Source of the DNA: Corynebacterium sp. zg-331
GTDB lineage: Bacteria > Actinomycetota > Actinomycetes > Mycobacteriales > Mycobacteriaceae
NCBI RefSeq assembly: GCF_014267345.1
Contig: NZ_JACMYD010000001.1
Span: 434,001 to 498,000 of the forward strand
Reading direction: 5' to 3'
Length of the DNA stretch: 64,000 nucleotides
Shown here: positions 44,173 to 51,541 of the stretch, one piece after another
How the letters are laid out: each line of letters opens with the position of its first letter
Numbering within the stretch: position 1 is the first letter of the stretch
Position numbers and translations under genes: made by a program
Notes under the pieces: model-generated
What the model was told of the DNA's origin: nothing
Databases searched by the model: none
The model's input: only the letters and a program-made list of their open reading frames with translations

Positions 44173-45365
44173 GCCCACAGGAGTGGGCCAAGCAGGGCGG
44201 CGCCGAGGTCTTGTTGCCATTCCCGAGCTCCGAGGGCGCGAAGTTCCGTACGAAGATCGGCGGTATCGTGCAACCGGTGTTCCTTGGCCGCAGCCCAGAT
44301 CACGGCCCGCAATACCTTGGGGCGCAGGAGATTTTCCTTCGGGGTGCCCAGCTTCCGGGAGCAATCGCGGAAGGCATCCTGGGCTGCGCTCAAAAGGTGC
44401 GCGGCCTTCGGGGCCACCTGGGGCCAGCGCGAGTGCGGGGGAATCCTCGCCGGCGTGGGTGCCGGAGGATAGTCGGAGGGGGAAAGATGGCGGGCATCGC
44501 GCAGCGCTGCCCGCCATGTCTGACGGTGAGCGTCGCTGCGCCGAGAATACCCGGGGATCTGCCATAGGTCACCGGGGCGAACGGGGGGATCGGCGGCGAT
44601 AGCCAGCAGAACCTTATCCGGCAGCAGGCTGCCGGGGGCCACGTCGCGCCGCGCCGCGAGGCTCTCCCGGGACTGCCACAGCGCCCGCGCCCGTGCCCGC
44701 TGCGCGGGGTGGCGCAACCGGCCAAGCCCCTTGAGCCCTTCCCAGCATCGGGCGGGCGGGGTGGCGGAATCGACGAGTGCGGAGCAGTCCTGCTCCAGCC
44801 AGGTCAGCTTGCCCTGGGCGTCCAGAATCTCGGCGAGGGCCTCTGCGAGATCGAGGAGGCTGCCCACGTCGAGGGCGGCATAGGCGAGCCATTCCGGGGG
44901 GAGAGGCGTCGTGGACCAGTCCTCCGCTCCGTGGCCCTTGGCGAGTGAGTAACCGCAGATAGCCTCGGTCATGGCCGCCAGATTGACTTTGTCGAAGCCC
45001 GCCATGCGGCTGGCGAGTTCCGTATCAAAAAGCTCCCCGGGGCGCAGGCCCAGCATCGCCAGCCCGGGGAGGTCGGAGGCGGCGGCGTGGAGCACCCACT
45101 GGGCCCCGCCTAGCAGGGGTGCCAGGGCATCGTGGAGTTCCTGCCGGTGGCCCTCGGGGGCGAAGAGGAAGGTGCCCGCGCCCCGGCGTCGCACCTGGAG
45201 CAGAAACACCCGATCGTCATAGCGATAAGCCGAGGCACGCTCCGTATCGAGGGCGAAGGGCCCGCGACCCCGGGCCAGGGCGGCGGCCGCGCGGACGAAG
45301 TCCTCCGGGGTCTGTGCTAGCGGGGGTGTGCCTTCCTTTGGGGCGAGCAGAAGACTAGCGCCCAT
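44169..45365 (-). CDS. RNase D-like 3'-5' exoribonuclease with HRDC domain
   Basis: The DEDDy exonuclease motifs are visible: ALDTERAS near residue 40, AAASDLPGL (Exo II Asp) and YAALDV (Exo III Tyr-Asp). A HRDC domain ([34 protein letters not shown]) and a second helical repeat form the C-terminal half. Family members trim stable RNA 3' ends. ATG 45365 was chosen, overlapping the end of the DUF3000 gene by 11 bp. Next to dxs and DUF3000, the position is conserved in corynebacteria. Confidence 0.9.
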   Translation of the reverse strand: MGASLLLAPKEGTPPLAQTPEDFVRAAAALARGRGPFALDTERASAYRYDDRVFLLQVRRRGAGTFLFAPEGHRQELHDALAPLLGGAQWVLHAAASDLPGLAMLGLRPGELFDTELASRMAGFDKVNLAAMTEAICGYSLAKGHGAEDWSTTPLPPEWLAYAALDVGSLLDLAEALAEILDAQGKLTWLEQDCSALVDSATPPARCWEGLKGLGRLRHPAQRARARALWQSRESLAARRDVAPGSLLPDKVLLAIAADPPVRPGDLWQIPGYSRRSDAHRQTWRAALRDARHLSPSDYPPAPTPARIPPHSRWPQVAPKAAHLLSAAQDAFRDCSRKLGTPKENLLRPKVLRAVIWAAAKEHRLHDTADLRTELRALGAREWQQDLGAALLGPLLWA

Positions 45366-46029
45366 AGGCGGTACGCGGGCGGGACAACTCGGTGACACCT
45401 TCCGGGGGTAGCCCGGCCACGTGGGCAAGGACCTCGGCGAAGGCCTGTACATGTGGGGCGAGGTTATTCGAACTGGCCGTCCACGAGGCGCGCAGCTCCA
45501 GCTGGTAGGCCTTTGGCGGGCCGCCGATATCCCCGTATCGTACCGAGGAGGTGGAGGTCACGGTGCCGCCTAAATTGCTATGCTGGGCCTCCTGGGCACC
45601 GAGCCCCTCGGTGAGCCACTGCCAGGCTACTTCGGGAAGGAGCGGATCGGAGGCCACCTCGTCGTCCATATCCGCCTGAATGTAGGCCACCAGGCGCATG
45701 GATCCTTCCCAGGTGTCCTCGGCCTTGGGGTCGTGGAGCACAATGAGGCGGCCAAAGGCGTCGCCCTCGGAATCGCGGGGTACCACGTCTGCCCGGGGGT
45801 GCTCCACCTCGATGCCTACCGCGTGGCTATAGGGTGCGAGGCGTTGCGGGGGGCGGATGGTGCCCAAGGATAACTCCGGGCGCAGCCGCGCTGCGTGCAT
45901 GGATTCCACCGCGGCGGAAAAGGCGGCGGGCCAGGCCTCGGAGTCCTGCGGGCCGCGGATGGCACCCGGTGCGGACGATGGCGGCGTCGGGGGGGAATCG
46001 GAATCGGTCACGATCACCAAGGTAGACAT
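45355..46029 (-). CDS. DUF3000 family protein
   Basis: The protein shows the DUF3000 features: AFSAAVESMHAARLRPELSLGTIRPPQRLAPYSHAVGIEV, then GDAFGRLIVLHDPKAEDTWEGSMRLVAYIQADMD. It is soluble with no catalytic motif I can name. ATG 46029 gives 224 residues; the frame is open further upstream, but that part lacks family similarity. It is translated just ahead of the RNase D-like gene with an 11-bp overlap and diverges from hemQ. Confidence 0.85.
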   Translation of the reverse strand: MSTLVIVTDSDSPPTPPSSAPGAIRGPQDSEAWPAAFSAAVESMHAARLRPELSLGTIRPPQRLAPYSHAVGIEVEHPRADVVPRDSEGDAFGRLIVLHDPKAEDTWEGSMRLVAYIQADMDDEVASDPLLPEVAWQWLTEGLGAQEAQHSNLGGTVTSTSSVRYGDIGGPPKAYQLELRASWTASSNNLAPHVQAFAEVLAHVAGLPPEGVTELSRPRTAYGR

Positions 46030-46151
46030 TGCGGTGGTGCTTGCCGCGGAGGCGCGCCGAGGAAGGGGCGTTCCACGCGGGCATCGCTTACAACTTATGA
46101 TGGGGTAGTACGTGCCTAGGAGTCTCATTGAGGAAGGAAGGCCACAGGATC

Positions 46152-46853
46152 ATGGCAGAGCTTGACCTGGAGGAACTGAACAAAGTGCAGCGTTACACCC
46201 AGTGGGCGGTGTTCCGTACTGCCCCCGGCGCGCTGGGTGAGCAGCGCGCTCAGGCCGCGAAGCAGGTGCAGGGTTTCTTGGACGCATTGGCCGAGGAAGG
46301 CAAGGTGACCGTGCGCGGTGTATACCTGGCCTCCGGGTTCAAGGCGGACGCGGACTTCGTGATCTGGTGGCACGCGCAGGAGTTCGACGAGCTCCAGGCC
46401 GCGCTGAATGCCTTCCGCAAGGAGACGACCCTGGGGCTGGTCTCCGAGCTGGTGTGGTGCGGCAACGGCCTGCACCGGCCCTCGGAGTTCAACAAGTCCC
46501 ACCTGCCTTCCTTCATCATGGGGGAGGAAGCGGAGCGCTGGATGACCGTGTATCCCTTCGTGCGGTCCTACGATTGGTATGTACTCGATCCCGCCGATCG
46601 ACGTCGGATCCTGGCGGAGCACGGTCGCGCGGCGGCCGGTTTCAAGGACGTGCGCGCGAACACCACGGCGGCCTTTGCTCTGGGCGATTACGAGTGGATG
46701 CTGGCCTTTGAGGCCGGCTCCATGGATCGCATCGTGGATCTCATGCACACGATGCGCTACACGGAGGCGCGCCTGCACGTGCGCGAGGAAGTTCCGTTTT
46801 ACAGCGGACGGCGTGTGGAGAGCGCCGAGGAGCTGCTGACGGGCCTGGCCTGA
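46152..46853 (+). CDS. hemQ: Coproheme decarboxylase HemQ (ChdC)
   Basis: HemQ performs the last step of the coproporphyrin-dependent heme route, decarboxylating coproheme III to heme b with peroxide. It belongs to the chlorite-dismutase fold. His117, Tyr134 (MTVYPF) and His157 correspond to His118, Tyr135 and His158 that matter in the C. diphtheriae enzyme as I recall. Length is 233 residues. ATG 46152 follows an AGGAAGG site by about 14 bp; GTG/other starts upstream are less likely. It converges on msrB. Confidence 0.93.
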   Translation: MAELDLEELNKVQRYTQWAVFRTAPGALGEQRAQAAKQVQGFLDALAEEGKVTVRGVYLASGFKADADFVIWWHAQEFDELQAALNAFRKETTLGLVSELVWCGNGLHRPSEFNKSHLPSFIMGEEAERWMTVYPFVRSYDWYVLDPADRRRILAEHGRAAAGFKDVRANTTAAFALGDYEWMLAFEAGSMDRIVDLMHTMRYTEARLHVREEVPFYSGRRVESAEELLTGLA

Positions 46854-46883
46854 GCAAGGGGCAACCTTGGGGAGGCGCCGGGG

Positions 46884-47294
46884 TTATTCCACGGGTTTTT
46901 CCTCTAGGGTTAGGCAGATGGAATTGATGCAGTAACGCAGGTCGGTGGGGGTCTTGTAGCCCTCGCCGGCGAAGACGTGGCCGAGGTGCGAGCCGCAGGA
47001 GGCGCAGAGCACCTCGGTGCGGGTCATGCCGAGGGAGTGGTCTTCGCGCTCGATGACGCGGTCGGAGTCCTTGGGGGAAAAGAAGGAAGGCCAGCCGCAG
47101 TGGGATTCGAATTTTTCCGTGGAGCGGAAGAGTTCTTCCCCGCAACCTTTACAGGAATACACGCCTTCCGTTGTGGTGGAAGTGTACTTGCCCACGTGGG
47201 GTGCCTCGGTTCCGGCCTGGCGCAGCACGCGGTATTCCTCCGCGCTAAGGCGCTCGCGCCACTGGTCATCGGTGATGAGCGTGAAATCGGTCAT
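46884..47294 (-). CDS. msrB: Peptide methionine (R)-S-oxide reductase MsrB
   Basis: MsrB repairs oxidised methionine in proteins. The zinc site uses Cys48, Cys51 (CKGCGEEL), Cys97 and Cys100 (CASCGSHLGH). The catalytic Cys122 is in RYCINSICL, and the HCGWPSFF motif is intact. AAAGGAG precedes ATG 47294, giving 136 residues. The frame continues upstream to 47960 but there only shadows aftC. Its start overlaps the aftC stop by 4 bp, the order known from M. tuberculosis. Confidence 0.95.
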   Translation of the reverse strand: MTDFTLITDDQWRERLSAEEYRVLRQAGTEAPHVGKYTSTTTEGVYSCKGCGEELFRSTEKFESHCGWPSFFSPKDSDRVIEREDHSLGMTRTEVLCASCGSHLGHVFAGEGYKTPTDLRYCINSICLTLEEKPVE

Positions 47295-48607
47295 GGCTGC
47301 GGTCTCCTTTGCTGGGGTGGAAGGCTGCCTTCCCGGTGCAACTCGCCGGGGGCGGGGATTATTCCGGGAGCTGGTGCATCGGGGTGCTGCTCGTGGGTAG
47401 GGTGCCGCCACCAGCCCACCACCGTCCCGGCGATGGCGATGAGGAGGAGCGACCACCCCACGGTCACGGTGGCGGTGGTAAAGACGTACTCCCGATGCCA
47501 GCCCGAGGAGGCAAAGACCTGCGGGGTGAAAATGAGATATGCGGCCACCCAGGTCAGCCAGTGGTGTGCCACGCTGCGGCTTTGAGCGACAGTGAAAAAG
47601 AGGGGGATGAGCAGTAGAGAATAATACTTCTGTCCCAGGGAGGATAGGAGAAAGACGCCGCTCAGCAGCGCTGTGGAGGTGGTAATCGCCCACAGGAGGG
47701 GATCGGTGTAGCGCCACCGTAATAGGACGAAGACGCTGAGGAACACGCATCCGGCCAGGACGAGGGAGGCGATGGTCTGTAGCGCTGACGGCATGGCGAA
47801 ATACACCGCCTGGCCGGAAAGAGAGGCGTTGGCATAATCGCGGACCTGGCCGAGATAGGGAGCGACCACCGTGAGGTAGCGTCCCGGCTCTCTCATCAGT
47901 GGCCAGGCCGCGGCGTTGAGCACTGCGACCACGGATGCGGCGGAGAAGATCGCGGGCCACTGTGCTTTGACTAGGGGAAGCAACAACAGGGGGGCGAAGA
48001 ACGGCTTGATGACGATGGCCAGGCCCAGTACTACCCCAGCCCAGCCGGGTCGGTGGTCCAGCAGCAGTGCCAGGAAACCCACGAGGGCGAGGAGGAGCAG
48101 GCCATTGATGTTGGCGAAGATTAGGGTGCTGCGCATGGCTTCCGTGGCGGAGGCCGCGAGAATCGAGGCGGGGAAGAGCCAGCCGCGGAGTGAAAATCCG
48201 ACGAGGCGGGTGAGCATTCCGAGGGCGGCCGCGATGGCCAGGGCATTGGCCAGGATAAAGACCATGCGTGCGCAGGCGGGATCGCCGGGTAGGCCGAGCG
48301 GGGAGAGAAGCAGCGTGGCACCGGGGTTGTACAGGTAATGGGGATCCACGTGTGCGTAGTTCTCGCTATAGACCACCTCGCCGTCGAGGAAGCGAGAGAG
48401 CGCGCGGTAGACCGTGGTGAAGTCGTCCGTCTCCGTCCCGGTGGCCGCGGGGAAGCACACCAGGTGGATCATGCTCAGCAGCGCCAGCGGCCATAGCGCG
48501 GGGCGCAGCAGGCGATCCGTGTGCGAAAGAGGATGGGAACGCGGCGAGGTTAGGGGGGTGGGTGCCACCCAGGCGGTGGCGAGGCGATCGCGCAGAAGAG
48601 AGGGCAC
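47291..48607 (-). CDS. aftC: Arabinofuranosyltransferase AftC (GT87-type membrane glycosyltransferase)
   Basis: AftC adds alpha-1,3 branches to the arabinan of arabinogalactan and lipoarabinomannan from decaprenyl-phosphoryl arabinose. The 438-residue product has about ten membrane helices and the GT-C DUF2029/GT87 pattern: an acidic first loop (TETDDFTTVYRAL), PHYLYNPGATLLLSPLGL, and FANINGLLLLALVG followed by AIVIKPFFAPLL. The ribD-aftC-msrB order matches Rv2671-Rv2673-Rv2674, which supports the assignment over a mannosyltransferase of the same family. It starts with GTG. Confidence 0.85.
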   Translation of the reverse strand: MPSLLRDRLATAWVAPTPLTSPRSHPLSHTDRLLRPALWPLALLSMIHLVCFPAATGTETDDFTTVYRALSRFLDGEVVYSENYAHVDPHYLYNPGATLLLSPLGLPGDPACARMVFILANALAIAAALGMLTRLVGFSLRGWLFPASILAASATEAMRSTLIFANINGLLLLALVGFLALLLDHRPGWAGVVLGLAIVIKPFFAPLLLLPLVKAQWPAIFSAASVVAVLNAAAWPLMREPGRYLTVVAPYLGQVRDYANASLSGQAVYFAMPSALQTIASLVLAGCVFLSVFVLLRWRYTDPLLWAITTSTALLSGVFLLSSLGQKYYSLLLIPLFFTVAQSRSVAHHWLTWVAAYLIFTPQVFASSGWHREYVFTTATVTVGWSLLLIAIAGTVVGWWRHPTHEQHPDAPAPGIIPAPGELHREGSLPPQQRRPQP

Positions 48608-48624
48608 CCGATCATGGTACCCGG

Positions 48625-49344
48625 CTAGGCTGCGCTTCCACCGGGTGCCGCGCGACGGTAGCGCAGAAAGAGGGTGGAGTCGGGGTGGGCGAAGGTGTGC
48701 TCCAGGCGCCAGCGGTGGGGTTCGGCGCTCGCGCCCTCTACGAGTGCTCGCTCCACCCGGGAGGTGAGCAGGGGAGCGAGGGTGAGGTGAAAGACGTCAA
48801 TGAGCCCGGCCTCCAGGAGCCGCCCGTACATTCCGGGGCCGCCCTCGCAGACGATCCTAGGGTAGCCCAAGGCGCGGAGGTGGTCGATGACCCGGGCGGG
48901 CTGTGGATCTTCGAGGAAGAATAACCGCGCCCCGGCGCGGCGGATCGTGGCGGCGCGCTCGGTATCGTGATGCTCCCGGGAGGTGAAGATGAGCGGGGGG
49001 ACGGAGGCATCCGTGAAGAATCTGCTGGCGGGGTCGAAGTCCAGGGAGGCGCTGATCGTGGCGATGGGGGGAAGCGCGGCGCGTCCCTCCGCCTGGCGAC
49101 ACCGGGTGGCTTCGGTGTCGAGCGTCACCCCGGCGTAGTCCTCGTCGCGGATCGTGGCGGCGCCGCAAAAAACAACGTCTGCCCACTGACGCAACCGCAT
49201 GAGCAAGGCGGTATCCAGGGCGTTGCCCAGCGCGCCGGAGGTTCCGTGGAGGGTGCAGCTTCCCGTGGGGGTGCTAATCGCGATGGCCCGGGTTTCCGGG
49301 CTGCCCAGGGGAGCGTGGTGCCCGAGGAGGGCGTCGATGTCCAT
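48625..49344 (-). CDS. RibD C-terminal/DHFR-like reductase
   Basis: The 239-residue protein has the RibD reductase fold: AIAISTPTG near the start, WADVVFCGAATIRDEDYAGV with the NADPH-binding loop, and VCEGGPGMYGRLLEAGLIDVFHLTLAPLL near the end. The M. tuberculosis counterpart Rv2671 acts as a reductase able to replace dihydrofolate reductase. No deaminase domain is fused, unlike full RibD. There is no ribosome binding site; a -10 lies 7 bp upstream, so the transcript may be leaderless. It leads into aftC with a 17-bp gap. Confidence 0.88.
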   Translation of the reverse strand: MDIDALLGHHAPLGSPETRAIAISTPTGSCTLHGTSGALGNALDTALLMRLRQWADVVFCGAATIRDEDYAGVTLDTEATRCRQAEGRAALPPIATISASLDFDPASRFFTDASVPPLIFTSREHHDTERAATIRRAGARLFFLEDPQPARVIDHLRALGYPRIVCEGGPGMYGRLLEAGLIDVFHLTLAPLLTSRVERALVEGASAEPHRWRLEHTFAHPDSTLFLRYRRAAPGGSAA

Positions 49345-49351
49345 AGTGATT

Positions 49352-49357
49352 TTTATA
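49352..49357 (-). promoter_or_regulatory. -10 element for leaderless transcription of the RibD-like gene
   Basis: TATAAA on the minus strand lies exactly 7 bp before ATG 49344, so the transcript would begin at or next to the start codon. The stretch sits in the 28-bp gap after the last tRNA gene; read-through from the tRNA operon is the alternative. Confidence 0.45.
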
Positions 49358-49372
49358 CCCCGAAAACAAGAA

Positions 49373-49448
49373 TGGAGCGGATGACGAGACTCGAACTCGC
49401 GACCCTCACCTTGGCAAGGTGATGCGCTACCAACTGCGCTACATCCGC
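49373..49448 (-). tRNA. tRNA-Gly(GCC), copy 3 of cluster, with encoded CCA
   Basis: The 7-bp acceptor stem GCGGATG/CATCCGC is perfect, the anticodon loop reads TTGCCAA (anticodon GCC), and the T-loop TTCGAGT is canonical. The 3' end carries CCA (49375-49373), unlike the other two Gly copies. It is the last gene of the six-tRNA cluster. Confidence 0.96.
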
Positions 49449-49467
49449 GTGGAGGATTGCTCCTCTG

Positions 49468-49539
49468 TGCGCGATACTGGGATCGAACCAGTGACCTCTT
49501 CCGTGTCAGGGAAGCGCTCTCCCGCTGAGCTAAACGCGC
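49468..49539 (-). tRNA. tRNA-Val(GAC), copy 2 of cluster
   Basis: The 72-nt cloverleaf has anticodon loop CTGACAC (GAC) and T-loop TTCGATC. The acceptor stem GCGCGTT/ATCGCGC contains a T6-T67 mismatch, present in both copies. No CCA is encoded. Confidence 0.95.
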
Positions 49540-49548
49540 TAACTCTTG

Positions 49549-49619
49549 AGGTGGAAACGGGAATCGAACCCGTGTGCACGGTTTTGCAGACCGTTGCCTC
49601 ACCACTCGGCCATTCCACC
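49549..49619 (-). tRNA. tRNA-Cys(GCA)
   Basis: The 71-nt gene folds with acceptor GGTGGAA/TTCCACC and anticodon loop CTGCAAA (GCA). It sits between the two Gly-Val units. No CCA is encoded. Confidence 0.95.
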
Positions 49620-49651
49620 GTGGCGTAACCGCCTCAGGTACGTGGTACCGG

Positions 49652-49724
49652 AGCGGATGACGAGACTCGAACTCGCGACCCTCACCTTGGCAAGGTGATG
49701 CGCTACCAACTGCGCTACATCCGC
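49652..49724 (-). tRNA. tRNA-Gly(GCC), copy 2
   Basis: The sequence is identical to the copy at 49376-49448, with anticodon GCC. The bases after the discriminator are CCG, so CCA must be added after transcription. Confidence 0.96.
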
Positions 49725-49743
49725 GTGGAGGATTGCTCCTCTG

Positions 49744-49815
49744 TGCGCGATACTGGGATCGAACCAGTGACCTCTTCCGTGTCAGGGAAGCGCTCTCCCG
49801 CTGAGCTAAACGCGC
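49744..49815 (-). tRNA. tRNA-Val(GAC), copy 1
   Basis: This copy is identical to 49468-49539, including the T6-T67 acceptor mismatch, and lies 276 bp away within the duplicated Gly-Val unit. Confidence 0.95.
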
Positions 49816-49838
49816 AAGCGATAAAGGGGAATGCCCGG

Positions 49839-49911
49839 AGCGGATGACGAGACTCGAACTCGCGACCCTCACCTTGGCAAGGTGATGCGCTACCAACTGC
49901 GCTACATCCGC
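49839..49911 (-). tRNA. tRNA-Gly(GCC), copy 1 (first in transcription order)
   Basis: Same 73-nt tRNA as the other two Gly copies, anticodon GCC, no CCA encoded. Upstream on the minus strand TATAAA (49965-49960) and TTGTCC (49986-49981) may form the cluster promoter, although their 15-bp spacing is short. Confidence 0.95.
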
Positions 49912-50193
49912 GCGCCACGAGGCGGTGCGTAGGTGCTCCGCCGTGGTGCGATGACACACTTTATACCGAGGGGGACGTGGGGACAAATCGCCTGTTTGGT
50001 GGGGTATGGAAGCGGCGCGATGGTTTTCCTGTGGCTTTCCCGTGGCCTCGCGGGGTAGGGGAGACGGGGTGCGGGGTTGATGGTGAGGCCTGGCGGGCAG
50101 GGCGGAAATAGTGAAAAAGCATTCTGAACTGGGAATTAGGCGGGTGAGCGAGCCGCATGTTAGGTTATTCCTCGCAAGCCGCACGGCGGGCAC

Positions 50194-50265
50194 GGTCCCA
50201 TGGCTCAGTGGAAGAGCGTTCCGTTCACACCGGAAAGGTCGCTGGTTCGATCCCAGCTGGGACCA
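50194..50265 (+). tRNA. tRNA-Val(CAC)
   Basis: The acceptor stem GGTCCCA/TGGGACC is perfect, the anticodon loop is TTCACAC (CAC) and the T-loop TTCGATC. Length is 72 nt and no CCA is encoded. It points away from the minus-strand tRNA cluster and is followed by a strong terminator. Confidence 0.95.
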
Positions 50266-50271
50266 CGAAAT

Positions 50272-50310
50272 AAGAAGAGGTCGCGGGGAAAGCCGCGGCC
50301 TCTTCTTTCT
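50272..50310 (+). terminator. Terminator of tRNA-Val(CAC)
   Basis: A 15-bp stem (50272-50286 with 50293-50307, core AAGAAGAGG...CCTCTTCTT) with a 6-nt loop follows the tRNA by 6 bp and ends in TTTCT. Confidence 0.85.
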
Positions 50311-50433
50311 GCGATGTGAGACACAGTGAGGAACTCGGGAGGGGCGAGGAACGACTTCTCTATGAGGGTGCTGCGTCGCCGGTGGCGCGAGTATCCTGTT
50401 TCTCGTCCATGTTGGCTCGACGGCATGAGGTGA

Positions 50434-50997
50434 ATGCTGGTGCGAATCGCTTTTTCCCGCGCAATCGCCACGACGGCGGCAGTGCTTTGTGTGGGTGCTG
50501 CGGGCATGATGATGCCGGAAGCTGCGCACGCTCACGACAGCGTGACGGAGGCTAGTCCCGAAGACGGCGGCGTGGTGACGGAATTTCCCCGCGAGATTAT
50601 CTTAACCTTTTCCGGCGTCCCCAAGGACACTTTCAATACCTTTGCGGTGAGCGATAGCGACAGCGGCGAAGTCTTGTTTTCCCAGGAGCCCCGGCTCGAT
50701 GGGCGAAAGGTCAGCGTGACCGTGCCCGAGGATATTCATCCGGGCCTGGGCCGATATACGGTGGGCTTTCAGATCACCTCCTCCGACGGTCACGCCACCC
50801 GGGGTAAAACCACCTTCAGCGTGGCAAGAGGGAATGATCCGGCCGTCGCGGAGTCGCAGGCATCTCAGGACGAGAATGCTTCTTCTGTCTCCGGACCCCT
50901 GGTGTGGTCCGCGGGAGGATTGGGGATCGTGGCCATCGCCGCAGTGGCGGTAATGGCCACGGCTCGACATCGTCGTCTTTCTGAAGAAATGGAGTAA
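50434..50997 (+). CDS. Copper resistance protein CopC-like, secreted and membrane-anchored
   Basis: A Sec signal peptide ends at an AHA site near residue 33, leaving mature His as residue 1, which fits the copper histidine-brace of CopC. The second conserved His lies in ITSSDGHATRG. A beta-sandwich domain (about 34-130) is followed by a linker and one C-terminal helix (VWSAGGLGIVAIAAVAVMAT). It likely binds Cu(II) outside the membrane. It heads a three-gene cluster with PCuAC and Dyp peroxidase genes, spaced 7 and 6 bp. Start may instead be GTG 50440. Confidence 0.87.
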   Translation: MLVRIAFSRAIATTAAVLCVGAAGMMMPEAAHAHDSVTEASPEDGGVVTEFPREIILTFSGVPKDTFNTFAVSDSDSGEVLFSQEPRLDGRKVSVTVPEDIHPGLGRYTVGFQITSSDGHATRGKTTFSVARGNDPAVAESQASQDENASSVSGPLVWSAGGLGIVAIAAVAVMATARHRRLSEEME

Positions 50998-51004
50998 CCA
51001 AAAC

Positions 51005-51535
51005 ATGAAGGCTGTCAAACTTGGCGCGGGAATCCTCACGCTGGTGCTGGGGCTCACGGCGGCGGGCTGTTCCCACAGCGACGAACAGGCCGACGGGGAC
51101 GTGCGGCTCGACGACGCGGTGATCAAGGCCAAGGGGGAGGACAACGATATGACCAGTATCTTTGGCACCCTGGTCAACGACACGGACAAGGACGTCACCG
51201 TGGAGTCCTTTACCACCTCCCTGGGCGAGGCACACTATCAGCTGCACGAGGTGGTGGACGGGGTGATGCGGGAGAAGTCCGGGGGCTTCGCGATCCCCGC
51301 GCACGGCACCCACGAGCTGCGTCCCGGTGGCGACCACATGATGGTGATGGGATATGCGCACCCCGTGGCTGCCGGCGACGAGATTACGGTGACGCTGAAC
51401 CTGGGCGATGGCTCCGAGACCGAGCTGGATCCCATTCCGGTGCGCAGCATCGGCGCGGGCGAGGAGAACTACGGCGACCTTGAGGGCAGCCAAGACGGTC
51501 ACGAGCACGGTGACCACGCCCATAAGGAGGGGTAG
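51005..51535 (+). CDS. Copper chaperone PCu(A)C family lipoprotein
   Basis: A lipoprotein signal peptide ends with LTAAGC (Cys22). The PCuAC domain follows (VIKAKGEDNDMTSIFGTLVND onward) with the copper motif: His/Met residues in HYQLHEVVDGVMREKSGG and GDHMMVMGYAHP. The tail is His/Asp/Glu-rich (DGHEHGDHAHKEG) and may hold extra copper. Family members deliver Cu(I) to cytochrome oxidase or scavenge copper. It lies between the CopC-like and Dyp genes. Confidence 0.9.
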   Translation: MKAVKLGAGILTLVLGLTAAGCSHSDEQADGDVRLDDAVIKAKGEDNDMTSIFGTLVNDTDKDVTVESFTTSLGEAHYQLHEVVDGVMREKSGGFAIPAHGTHELRPGGDHMMVMGYAHPVAAGDEITVTLNLGDGSETELDPIPVRSIGAGEENYGDLEGSQDGHEHGDHAHKEG

Positions 51536-51541
51536 CGCCCT

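Larger units (their letters stand above)
49374..49815. repeat. Duplicated tRNA Gly-Val unit (166 bp, two perfect copies)
   Basis: Positions 49374-49539 and 49650-49815 are identical, including the 19-bp spacer between the tRNA genes. tRNA-Cys lies between the two copies, and a third Gly copy follows at 49839. Identity of the spacer shows recent duplication or conversion. Confidence 0.9.

Noticed and set aside
49372..49915. Regular repeats suggesting a CRISPR array
   Set aside because: The repeats are tRNA genes with perfect cloverleaves, not short repeats with variable spacers.
48625..50535. A 636-codon open frame on the minus strand covering the RibD-like gene and the whole tRNA cluster
   Set aside because: The part above 49344 translates tRNA genes and their repeats; only 48625-49344 has protein-family similarity.
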